A DNA stretch of 64,000 nt, taken from positions 1 through 64,000 of the forward strand of contig CAWUSA010000004.1 of the NCBI GenBank assembly GCA_963925545.1, written 5' to 3'. How positions within the stretch are numbered: position 1 is the first letter of the stretch; each line of letters starts with the position of its first letter. Shown one piece after another: positions 41,884-49,637 of this stretch. This DNA is from TMED14 sp963925545. Its GTDB lineage: Bacteria; Bacteroidota; Bacteroidia; Flavobacteriales; Schleiferiaceae. The notes beneath the pieces are model-generated. The model did no database searches. It worked only from the letters and a program-made list of their open reading frames with translations, and was not told the origin of the DNA. The translations under genes were made by a program, and so were the position numbers.

Positions 41884-43908
41884 AGGAAGCTTGCCCTTCA
41901 TTAGGCCAATCAAAAAGGCGTATTTCATGGCACTCTCTGCAAAGGCAGCGTAGCGACCTGAAGCACCGCCATGCCCGGTATCCATGTCGCAATGCATGAT
42001 CAGGGGCTCGCGATTGCTGCGAAGTTCCCGCAGTCGTGCCACCCACTTCATGGGCTCCCAATACTGAACCTGTGAGTCATGCAATCCGGTGGTCACCAAC
42101 AATGGTGGGTACGCCAATGCGTCCACATTATCATAGGGGCTGTAGGCCTTCATTCGATCATAAGCCTCAGCTTCATTAGGGTTACCCCATTCGCCATACT
42201 CTCCTGTTGTCAAAGGAATGCTCTCATCAAGCATGGTGGTCACCACATCAACAAAGGGCACTGCAGCGATGATACCAGCCCACAGGTCTGGCCGTTGGTT
42301 CATGACGGCTCCCATTAGCAAGCCGCCTGCACTGCCGCCCATGGCATAAACATCGCCAGCGATGCCTGCAGATTTTAGATGCTCTGCACAGGCAATGAAG
42401 TCACTGAAGGTGTTCTGTTTATTGGCCAATTTGCCAGCATCATACCAATCTCGCCCCAGGTACTCACCCCCACGCACATGCGCAATTGCAAAGGCCATAC
42501 CTCGCTCAAGTAAACTCAACCTGGATAGGGAAAAACCGGGATCTACCGTGATACCATAGGAGCCATAGCCATAGAGCAACGTCGGACAATCTGCCGGGGC
42601 ATTCACCGGACCTACCCAGGACATGGGAACCAAGGTCCCATCAGCTGCTGTGGCCCACAAACGCTTCGAAGTGAATTGACTGGCGTCATAGCCACCACGA
42701 ATGGTCTGCTGCTTTTTCACGACGCGCTCATGGCTCACCATGTGGTAGTCGATCACTGTGAACGGTGTGGTTAGCGAAGTGTAGCCGTAGCGAAGTACGT
42801 GGGTGTCAAGCATGGGATTCCCATGGGTGCCTATCTGGTAACTGTCCTCATCCATATCAATGACATGGTCAACAGCGCCATCCAGTCCCCTGATCACCAG
42901 ACTCAGCAACCCATTGCAGCGTTCCGATGTAACAACATGTTCATGAAACAGGTCTAGCCCCTCCAATTGAACATCCTCGCGATGAGCAATGAATGGCGTC
43001 CAATCGCTGTAGTCGTTCAAAGGCACTTTATCCAAGGCAAAGTTTTTTTGCCCATGGGTATTGGACATCACCAACCAATGGTCATCGCGGTGCGACATCC
43101 CGTACTCCACACCGGCCTCACGCGGTCGAAAGCAAACAAAGTTCCCCGTGGGATTGTCGCTCGCTAAAACATGGGACTCCGATACATCGGTAGCGCCTGT
43201 ACTGATGGTCAAAAAAGCCTTGGATTTGCTTTTACCAATGCCACAGGAGAAGGCTTCATCCTGCTCATGGTAAACACAAACCGGCGGCTTATCACCTTTC
43301 AGCTCATCACGCCAAATGCGATCAACGCGCAAAGTATCTGGATCCTTGGTAGCGTAGAAGACATAGCTGCCATCTTTAGACCATGTCAAAGAACCCGTGC
43401 TATCATGAATCACCTTGCTCAAGGTCTCTCCTGTCGTTAAATCCATGAAGTGAATGTCGTATTGACGCCGACTGACAAAATCAACCCCATAAGCCATCAT
43501 GGCGTGATCTTCAGTTAAAAAAATACCACTCACTTGACAGTAAGCCTTGTCTTTTGCCAAGGTCTGCACGTCCAAAAGCAACTGCTCAGGGCCATTTTCA
43601 TCCCCTGATCTTCGGTAAAACTGTGGGTACTCATTGCCTGATTCGAAGCGGGTTTGGTACCAATAATCACCGATACGAACAGGGACTGTTGCATCATCTG
43701 GCACCAAACGATCCGTCATCTCCTTTGCTAATTCAGCTTCCAGGGCGGTAACGGGCTCCATCAAAGCCTTTCGGTAGGCATTTTCTGCATTCAGGTGTGA
43801 CACGACATCATCGCTTGTGCGATCAGTCATCCATTGGTAAGGATCATGCCTTTCATCCCCATGCTTGCTATGAACATGAGATATTTTCTTCGCAAAGGGT
43901 TGCTTCAT
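41875..43908 (-). CDS. Prolyl oligopeptidase-family peptidase
   Basis: A 677-residue S9A-type peptidase close to oligopeptidase B. The N-terminal part (about 60-400) is the seven-blade propeller. The hydrolase part contains SWVGPVNAPADCPTLLYGYGSYG, then the nucleophile Ser in GGSAGGLLMG. The later Asp lies in TTGLHDSQV and the His near DTGHGG. No signal peptide is present, so it is probably cytoplasmic. It follows the TPR lipoprotein gene with an ATGA overlap and so belongs to the recA transcription unit. Confidence 0.92.
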   Translation of the reverse strand: MKQPFAKKISHVHSKHGDERHDPYQWMTDRTSDDVVSHLNAENAYRKALMEPVTALEAELAKEMTDRLVPDDATVPVRIGDYWYQTRFESGNEYPQFYRRSGDENGPEQLLLDVQTLAKDKAYCQVSGIFLTEDHAMMAYGVDFVSRRQYDIHFMDLTTGETLSKVIHDSTGSLTWSKDGSYVFYATKDPDTLRVDRIWRDELKGDKPPVCVYHEQDEAFSCGIGKSKSKAFLTISTGATDVSESHVLASDNPTGNFVCFRPREAGVEYGMSHRDDHWLVMSNTHGQKNFALDKVPLNDYSDWTPFIAHREDVQLEGLDLFHEHVVTSERCNGLLSLVIRGLDGAVDHVIDMDEDSYQIGTHGNPMLDTHVLRYGYTSLTTPFTVIDYHMVSHERVVKKQQTIRGGYDASQFTSKRLWATAADGTLVPMSWVGPVNAPADCPTLLYGYGSYGITVDPGFSLSRLSLLERGMAFAIAHVRGGEYLGRDWYDAGKLANKQNTFSDFIACAEHLKSAGIAGDVYAMGGSAGGLLMGAVMNQRPDLWAGIIAAVPFVDVVTTMLDESIPLTTGEYGEWGNPNEAEAYDRMKAYSPYDNVDALAYPPLLVTTGLHDSQVQYWEPMKWVARLRELRSNREPLIMHCDMDTGHGGASGRYAAFAESAMKYAFLIGLMKGKLPLK

Positions 43909-44930
43909 TGTTCCACTTTATCCATCACACGACGCAAAGCAATTTGCGACGCTTCATGGATGGGATTGTACTCTAAGGCCTTCCGGTAGTCAGCGGCAGC
44001 ATTACTAAGGTCTCCTCCACGTTCCCATGTGAATCCTCGACCATAGTAGGCTCGGTAATTCATGGCATTGACCTGAAGACAGCGAGTGAAATACTCTCTG
44101 GCTGGCTTCAATAAAGCCAACTCAAGATGAATAAAACCCAGGTTATACAAGCTCTCTGCATCATTGGGGTAGCGTTCCACTGATTCAGTGAAAATTTCCA
44201 AGGCACGATTCCAATCTTTTTGCCCCAGATAAAACATCCCAAGCTTGTACAAGGTGGCGCCATCCCCAGGATTGATAGCTAACATGCGCTGGTAATAACC
44301 CACCGCAATCGGAGAACCATTAAGGCTGTAGAGGTGAGCCGCCATATCTAGAGCCTCCCAATAGGTCGGTTCCAAGTCAATAGCTTTTTGTATGTAAGCC
44401 AATGCGCGCAAGGTGTCTGACTTGTGATCTCGCACAATCAAGCCTTTCAGGTAATAAGCAAGGGCGGCGCTGGGGTCAATAGCTAAAGCTTCATCAATCA
44501 ACTGCAATGCCTTATCGTACTCAAAGACTATGCTGTAGAGTTCCGCCAACTTCAATCGGCAGGGCACACTTTCAGGATGCACCTCAATGCATCGCTGCCA
44601 TAAATCTTTCGAAGTACGAGATCGGTTTTTCAAAATCATGAGTTCACCCATGAACACCATGGCATCATGATCATTACTATCAATAGCCAAGGCCGCCTTG
44701 ACATCAGCCAAGGCATACGGCAAATTTGCTGTCTGGAAATGCAACCGCCCTCGCTTCACCAAGGTTATAACATCATTAGGATTAGCTTGAATTGCATCAT
44801 TCAAGCTATCCATAGGCGTCAGAGTAACCGCTTTGACAGAAGCCCCATCAACCGTCGCTTGATTGAGCGGTTCTGAACACGACCAGATTGACAGCGCAAG
44901 TCCTAAACCTGCAAGGCAGGCCTTAAGCAT
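43905..44930 (-). CDS. TPR-repeat lipoprotein
   Basis: A 341-residue protein with a lipoprotein-like signal (ACLAGLGLALSIWSC; Cys near residue 18, with an unusual Trp at -2). About eight TPR units follow from residue 45 to 335, with repeats such as AALAYYLKGLIVRD, GATLYKLGMFYLGQKDWNRALEIF and AESLYNLGFIHLEL. TPR arrays scaffold protein complexes; the partner is unknown. It starts within the last 8 nt of recA and ends in ATGA with the oligopeptidase gene. Confidence 0.82.
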   Translation of the reverse strand: MLKACLAGLGLALSIWSCSEPLNQATVDGASVKAVTLTPMDSLNDAIQANPNDVITLVKRGRLHFQTANLPYALADVKAALAIDSNDHDAMVFMGELMILKNRSRTSKDLWQRCIEVHPESVPCRLKLAELYSIVFEYDKALQLIDEALAIDPSAALAYYLKGLIVRDHKSDTLRALAYIQKAIDLEPTYWEALDMAAHLYSLNGSPIAVGYYQRMLAINPGDGATLYKLGMFYLGQKDWNRALEIFTESVERYPNDAESLYNLGFIHLELALLKPAREYFTRCLQVNAMNYRAYYGRGFTWERGGDLSNAAADYRKALEYNPIHEASQIALRRVMDKVEQ

Positions 44931-45921
44931 TCTTGAGTTTTTCCAGCACTTTGGCTTCGATTTCTTCTGTCAATTCAGGGTTGTCCTTGAGTAAGATTTT
45001 TACACCATCTCTTCCCTGTCCCAACTTGGTTGACCCATAAGAAAACCAGCTTCCACTTCTTGTTAAAATGTCATGCTCCAGTCCAAAATCAATGATTTCT
45101 CCAAGGCGTGAAATCCCTTCACCGTACATAATTTCGAATTCAGCTAAGCGGAAAGGAGGTGCCATTTTGTTTTTCACAATTTTTACACGGATGCGATTGC
45201 CTACCACTCGGTCAGCCACTTTTATTTGTGTACTTCTGCGGATGTCCACGCGAACCGAACTGTAGAACTTCAAAGCATTGCCTCCTGTGGTGACCTCAGG
45301 ATTGCCAAACATTACACCAATTTTCTCACGCAGCTGGTTGATAAACATACACGTACACTGTGTCTTTGAAATGGTGCCAGTCAACTTTCTTAGGGCTTGA
45401 CTCATCAAGCGGGCATGCAAGCCTACTTTATTTTCGCCCATTTCACCTTCGATTTCAGCACGAGGCGTCAATGCTGCCACCGAGTCAATGACAATGAGAT
45501 CAATGGCACCCGAACGGATCAAGTTATCTGCAATTTCAAGGGCTTGCTCGCCGTTATCCGGTTGAGATATGATGAGATCCTCCGTGTTCACTCCAAGGGC
45601 CTCAGCATAGAAACGGTCAAAGGCATGCTCTGCATCAATGAAAGCAGCAATACCGCCCGTTTTTTGGGTTTCAGCGATGGCATGCAATGCAAGGGTCGTT
45701 TTACCCGAGGACTCCGGTCCAAATATTTCCACCACGCGGCCACGAGGATAGCCTCCAATACCTAAGGCGATATCAATACTCAACGAACCTGAAGGGATGA
45801 CTTCAATATCTACAGTAGGGCTATCACCCAGACGCATGACGGCACCCTTTCCATAGGTTTTATCCATCTTGTCCATGGTCAATTTCAGTGCCTTCAGGCG
45901 TGCATCTTTGTTTACGCTCAT
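44923..45921 (-). CDS. recA: Recombinase RecA
   Basis: A 332-residue RecA for homologous recombination and SOS signalling. Walker A is GPESSGKTT, Walker B LIVIDSVAAL, L2-type MFGNPEVTTGGNALKFYSSVRVD, and the DNA-binding loop INQLREKIG. No intein is present. The C-terminus is short and ends EKLKNA, without a long acidic tail. The leader (45922-46050) is AT-rich and holds three perfect dyads. Downstream it overlaps a TPR lipoprotein gene, an uncommon arrangement; recX is far away at 11.2 kb. Confidence 0.98.
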   Translation of the reverse strand: MSVNKDARLKALKLTMDKMDKTYGKGAVMRLGDSPTVDIEVIPSGSLSIDIALGIGGYPRGRVVEIFGPESSGKTTLALHAIAETQKTGGIAAFIDAEHAFDRFYAEALGVNTEDLIISQPDNGEQALEIADNLIRSGAIDLIVIDSVAALTPRAEIEGEMGENKVGLHARLMSQALRKLTGTISKTQCTCMFINQLREKIGVMFGNPEVTTGGNALKFYSSVRVDIRRSTQIKVADRVVGNRIRVKIVKNKMAPPFRLAEFEIMYGEGISRLGEIIDFGLEHDILTRSGSWFSYGSTKLGQGRDGVKILLKDNPELTEEIEAKVLEKLKNA

Positions 45922-45954
45922 AGCTTAAAGTTGTGTGAGAAATACATGATAATG

Positions 45955-46049
45955 CTAATTATATTAGATTGCTAATGTAGTTAGTATTTATGGATTATGC
46001 AAATCCTTATTATCTTGTGTTTTTACGGGTATCTAGAATACCAAAAATA
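45955..46049 (-). promoter_or_regulatory. recA control region with three dyads
   Basis: On the minus strand TATTTTTG (46049-46042) fits the -7 consensus. It is followed at once by the dyad GGTATTCTAGATACC (46042-46028), which would cover the transcription start. Two further perfect 5-bp inverted repeats lie in the leader: GGATT-AATCC (45992-46006) and CTAAT-ATTAG (45955-45967). The first dyad is well placed for an SOS-type repressor. The remaining sequence up to bcp (46050-46135) shows nothing else. Confidence 0.45.
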
Positions 46050-46135
46050 GGACAAGGCATCCGTTTGGCCTTCATGCATAGGCGATTTAAACAGCTAGTT
46101 TATCAACGGCCTCAAAGTCTTAATTTCAATTGACT

Positions 46136-46597
46136 TCAGACTGCTGATTCCAGAATTTGCGCAGCACTTTCCTTGGTCTTTACCTTGGTGATGATGCGAG
46201 AAATACAGCGATCGACATCAATCACAAAAGTCAAGCGATGCACCCCTTCAAACTCACGACCCATGAATTTTTTTAGGCCCCAGACGCCATAGGCCTTAAT
46301 CACCGCTTTGTCAACATCTGCGATCAAGGGAAAGGGCAGGTCAAATTTATCCACAAACTTTCCGTGCTTGGCCACTGAGTCAGGGGAAACACCAACCACT
46401 GCATAGCCCGAATCGAGTAAATCTTGGTAACCATCACGTAAAGAGCACGCTTCTGCGGTGCATCCTGGGGTGTCGTCTTTAGGGTAGAAATAAAGGACAA
46501 TCGATTGACCAGCAAAGCGATCAAAGGTGACTGATTGACCGGATTGATCGAGTCCTGAGATAGTTGGGGCCTTGTCGCCGACGTTCAAATGTGTCAT
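46136..46597 (-). CDS. bcp: Thiol peroxidase Bcp/PrxQ
   Basis: A 153-residue peroxiredoxin that reduces hydrogen peroxide and organic peroxides with thioredoxin. The peroxidatic Cys lies in PKDDTPGCTAEACSLRD, whose second Cys five residues later is the resolving Cys of the atypical 2-Cys PrxQ type. The conserved Arg is in a later helix. It is a single gene, divergent from nth. Confidence 0.95.
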   Translation of the reverse strand: MTHLNVGDKAPTISGLDQSGQSVTFDRFAGQSIVLYFYPKDDTPGCTAEACSLRDGYQDLLDSGYAVVGVSPDSVAKHGKFVDKFDLPFPLIADVDKAVIKAYGVWGLKKFMGREFEGVHRLTFVIDVDRCISRIITKVKTKESAAQILESAV

Positions 46598-46635
46598 AAT
46601 GGAGGTTTTCTAAGAAGTAATGCGACATTTGCCAC

Positions 46636-47283
46636 ATGACCAAGCAAGATAAAGCAAACTACGTGATGCAGGCCCTAGAAGAGCTCTACCCTGAAGTCCC
46701 CATTCCTTTGGATCACAGTGACGCTTTCACGTTACTTGTGGCAGTGGTGCTTTCTGCACAATGCACTGACGCACGAGTCAACACCATCACACCCATCCTG
46801 TTTGCCCGAGCGAACAACCCCTATGACATGGCTAAACTGTCTGTTGAAACCATCCAAGCTATCATCAGACCCTGCGGTCTCTCTCCTATGAAGTCAAAAG
46901 GAATCAAGGGACTCTCTCAAATGATTGTTGGCTTGCATGACGGCCAAGTTCCCAAGAGCTTTGAAGCCTTGGAGGCTATGCCAAGCGTTGGTCATAAAAC
47001 TGCTTCAGTGGTGATGAGTCAAGCCTTTGGTGTAGCCGCATTCCCGGTAGACACCCACATCCATCGCTTGATGCATCGATGGACTCTGAGCAATGGGCAA
47101 AGTGTTCAACAAACAGAGAAAGACGCCAAGCGCCTTTTCCCTGAATCTGCATGGAACAAACTTCATTTACAAATCATCTTTTATGGCCGGGAATACAGTC
47201 CTGCCAGAGGATGGAAATTAAGCAGAGATTCCATCAGCCAACAGATTGGCAGAAAATCCTTGATCAATCAACTGAAGTCCTGA
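46636..47283 (+). CDS. nth: Endonuclease III without iron-sulfur cluster
   Basis: A 215-residue DNA glycosylase/AP lyase for oxidised pyrimidines. The helix-hairpin-helix and catalytic Lys lie in LEAMPSVGHKTASVVMSQAF, and the catalytic Asp in FPVDTHIHRLM. The four cysteines that usually bind a [4Fe-4S] cluster at the C-terminus are missing; the region reads FYGREYSPARGWKLSRDSISQ. The rest of the fold looks intact, so this is a cluster-free variant and not a broken gene. The ATG follows a GACATTTG box (46624-46631) by 4 nt. MutY in the same window keeps its cluster. Confidence 0.92.
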   Translation: MTKQDKANYVMQALEELYPEVPIPLDHSDAFTLLVAVVLSAQCTDARVNTITPILFARANNPYDMAKLSVETIQAIIRPCGLSPMKSKGIKGLSQMIVGLHDGQVPKSFEALEAMPSVGHKTASVVMSQAFGVAAFPVDTHIHRLMHRWTLSNGQSVQQTEKDAKRLFPESAWNKLHLQIIFYGREYSPARGWKLSRDSISQQIGRKSLINQLKS

Positions 47284-47374
47284 GCAAAGGCCTTGATAAA
47301 TAGGGCACTGCGTTGAAGACATCGAAATGGCTTTATCCAAGCTGGTCCTGATCCACCTACCTACAATAAGTCAC

Positions 47375-47403
47375 AAAAAAAGCGGCCCGTTTCCGGGCCG
47401 CTT
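47375..47403 (-). terminator. Intrinsic terminator of the T9SS cargo gene
   Basis: AAGCGGCCCG and CGGGCCGCTT form a 10-bp stem with a 4-nt loop. On the minus strand a run of seven T follows. It ends the gene at 47424-49436; on the plus strand (after nth) the T-run is poor. The rest of the gap after nth (47284-47374) shows nothing. Confidence 0.85.
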
Positions 47404-47423
47404 CTATTTGCTATTAAAGCTGC

Positions 47424-49436
47424 TTAGTATACAGACAGCTTGAATGTCTTCATGACATCGGCTTGCTGAACCTGAACCATGTACATGCCAGCATTCAAAT
47501 CACCAACATAAACTGGAGAGTCAGAGGAAGCTAACATAGACTCAGCCTTCACAACCTTACCGGTCATGTCAATCAAAGTAACGTTGAACTCACCCATAGC
47601 CATACCAAAGTCGATATGAACGATGTCATTGGCCGGGTTTGGCATCAAGGTGATACCCTCTAGCTGACCTTCATCCAAGGATGTGGTCATGCAAGCTGCC
47701 GCATTGGCAGCAGGACAAGCGATCGCGCGAATCCATAAGTTATTGAAGCCCAAGGAACCTGAGTAGCCTGAGTACCAGTTGCCAAGAGCAGCCAAGTACA
47801 TGTAACCGCTACCGGACACTTTTGCCCATGATTCATCATTGCGAATGCGGATGTGATCACCACCTTGGTTGTCATACATCGTCAAGTTGTAGAAGTATGC
47901 GCCATTGCTATTGAGCAAATCAACACCACGACCAGTAGTAGGGTCAGTGAAATCAAAGCGAACAAAGCCTTGTGCTGTGTCAGTTGTGGTAATCACACGC
48001 TGACCGTAAGCCACCAGCTTGTTAGGATCCATACCAGTACTTCCATCAAAAGCAGAACTGTCATAGACGCCAATCTCTAAGATAGCGCCAGCAGTTGTTT
48101 GTGAAGCAAGGTAAACCCTGGTTCCCCAAAGCATTTCGTCACCCACCAAGTCATGGCGGTTGTTCATCTGCGCGCCATCACCCCACTGGGTTGTGTTGCT
48201 TGAAGCACCAATGCTACCGTCCCATGAATTGAAGTCCATAGACATCAATGAATCGGTCACGAAGAAATTAAAGGTATCAGACACAGCGGTTGCTGAGTCA
48301 GACGTTACCGTGTAAAGGAAGGTGTAGGCATCCTCAGCATTAGGCGTCCAAGCCGTTGCGTAAGTATTCAGTGTGTTCCAGTTGGCTGTATCAAGTGCAT
48401 TCAACGTAGTAATAGTGGCTGAGCTTACTGATTGAACATTGCTACCGCTGCTGTTAAAAATATCTACAGTCAACTTCACATTGCTTTGCGCAGCGCTACC
48501 GCTATTAATGATGTTGCAATCAAATGATAGGCTACGTGCCTGCTTCAAGGTAGTGATACCCATGCGTGATGAGCCACTTGCTGGGCCAAAGATGATGTCT
48601 TGTGCTGGCGCACCGTTATAGTCAGTGTAGGTCAAACGGTTTGCCGGTGTGTTAATGATCGCAATGTCATCAATCTGCCAGAAGTAGTAATCACCATCCC
48701 AACGGAAGCGAACCTTCACTGAGTCATGACCCCCAACCATAGAACCTGCACTGATGGTCGCGATGTCATTACTTGCTGTACCAGAGTTCACTGCAATAGC
48801 AGCGTTCAAGGTCACAGAATATGGAAACGTTGCACCACCATCTGTTGAGAAATCAATGTACGTTGCAGGTACGGCCTGTGAGGCACCAGGGCCAGCAAAG
48901 CGGCGGTAGTACTGCGTGAACATCAAGTCAATGACCGTGTAATTGGTCAAGTCAATCATGTCAGTTACCATTGAAGCAACTTGAACTGAAGGCGCGATGC
49001 CATTACCAAAGTTTCCGGCGATACCTGCGTTGTCCAAGAAGTCGGAGTCAAAAATGACAAAACCATTGGATGCAGTAGCTGAAGTGATGGGCCATTGTGC
49101 AACGCCAGCTGCTCCTGCGTAGCCACCTCGGCTACCAACGGTATTGTTTGGCGTAGTCGATGTGCCACGGTAGACCCATACAGCATCTGTATCAGACGCG
49201 CCATTGGCAGTGCCGCCAGAGGTCAACCATGTCGTGGGGATACCTGAAGCAAAGTCCTCAGACCATACAGGGGTTTCTGCACCGTAGATGGCTTCCATCT
49301 GTGCAGGCGTCAAGTGTTTGACGACGTCATCTGCAACCGTACGCTCCATAGGGGCAGTGCGATCAGCATTTTGAGCAAAAGCAGACAGCGAACCGAATGC
49401 TAGAGCCATAATTAGGGTAGTGTGTTTCATACTCAT
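47424..49436 (-). CDS. T9SS cargo protein, Ser/Thr-rich
   Basis: A 670-residue exported protein. The signal peptide is about residues 1-21 (LIMALAFGSLSAFAQ). The body is rich in Ser, Thr, Gly and Ala, with an N-terminal jelly-roll-like domain (VWSEDFASGIPTTWLTSG, ending VRFRWDGDYYFWQIDDI) typical of carbohydrate- or cell-surface-binding modules. The type-A sorting domain is at the end (ITLMPNPANDIVHIDFG, VTLIDMTGKVV, LNAGMYMVQVQ, KLSVY). No catalytic site was seen. A second ATG at 49430 is possible. It is a single gene with a strong hairpin before its start and a strong terminator, which hints at high expression. Confidence 0.87.
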   Translation of the reverse strand: MSMKHTTLIMALAFGSLSAFAQNADRTAPMERTVADDVVKHLTPAQMEAIYGAETPVWSEDFASGIPTTWLTSGGTANGASDTDAVWVYRGTSTTPNNTVGSRGGYAGAAGVAQWPITSATASNGFVIFDSDFLDNAGIAGNFGNGIAPSVQVASMVTDMIDLTNYTVIDLMFTQYYRRFAGPGASQAVPATYIDFSTDGGATFPYSVTLNAAIAVNSGTASNDIATISAGSMVGGHDSVKVRFRWDGDYYFWQIDDIAIINTPANRLTYTDYNGAPAQDIIFGPASGSSRMGITTLKQARSLSFDCNIINSGSAAQSNVKLTVDIFNSSGSNVQSVSSATITTLNALDTANWNTLNTYATAWTPNAEDAYTFLYTVTSDSATAVSDTFNFFVTDSLMSMDFNSWDGSIGASSNTTQWGDGAQMNNRHDLVGDEMLWGTRVYLASQTTAGAILEIGVYDSSAFDGSTGMDPNKLVAYGQRVITTTDTAQGFVRFDFTDPTTGRGVDLLNSNGAYFYNLTMYDNQGGDHIRIRNDESWAKVSGSGYMYLAALGNWYSGYSGSLGFNNLWIRAIACPAANAAACMTTSLDEGQLEGITLMPNPANDIVHIDFGMAMGEFNVTLIDMTGKVVKAESMLASSDSPVYVGDLNAGMYMVQVQQADVMKTFKLSVY

Positions 49437-49440
49437 GTTT

Positions 49441-49462
49441 TATTATTGAGACTCCAATAATA
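49441..49462 (-). promoter_or_regulatory. Hairpin just before the start of the T9SS cargo gene
   Basis: TATTATTG and CAATAATA are perfect 8-bp arms around a 6-nt loop, ending 4 nt before ATG 49436. It lies in the mRNA leader and would sit at the ribosome entry site. The remaining gap up to gcvP (49463-49637) is AT-rich; no clear promoter box was found in it. Confidence 0.6.
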
Positions 49463-49637
49463 CGGCTTTTTCTTTTTATACATGCTTATTCATAACCATT
49501 TTAAGTAAAAAAATTCAACGAATTATTTACCCGCCTTCAATGGAAGCGTGTGTTACACAATAAACAGACAGCGGCGAAGCGAATACCCGGTCAAAAACAA
49601 GGGTGGCGTGCTTCCTAGTCAATAGCATGGCTTTAAC

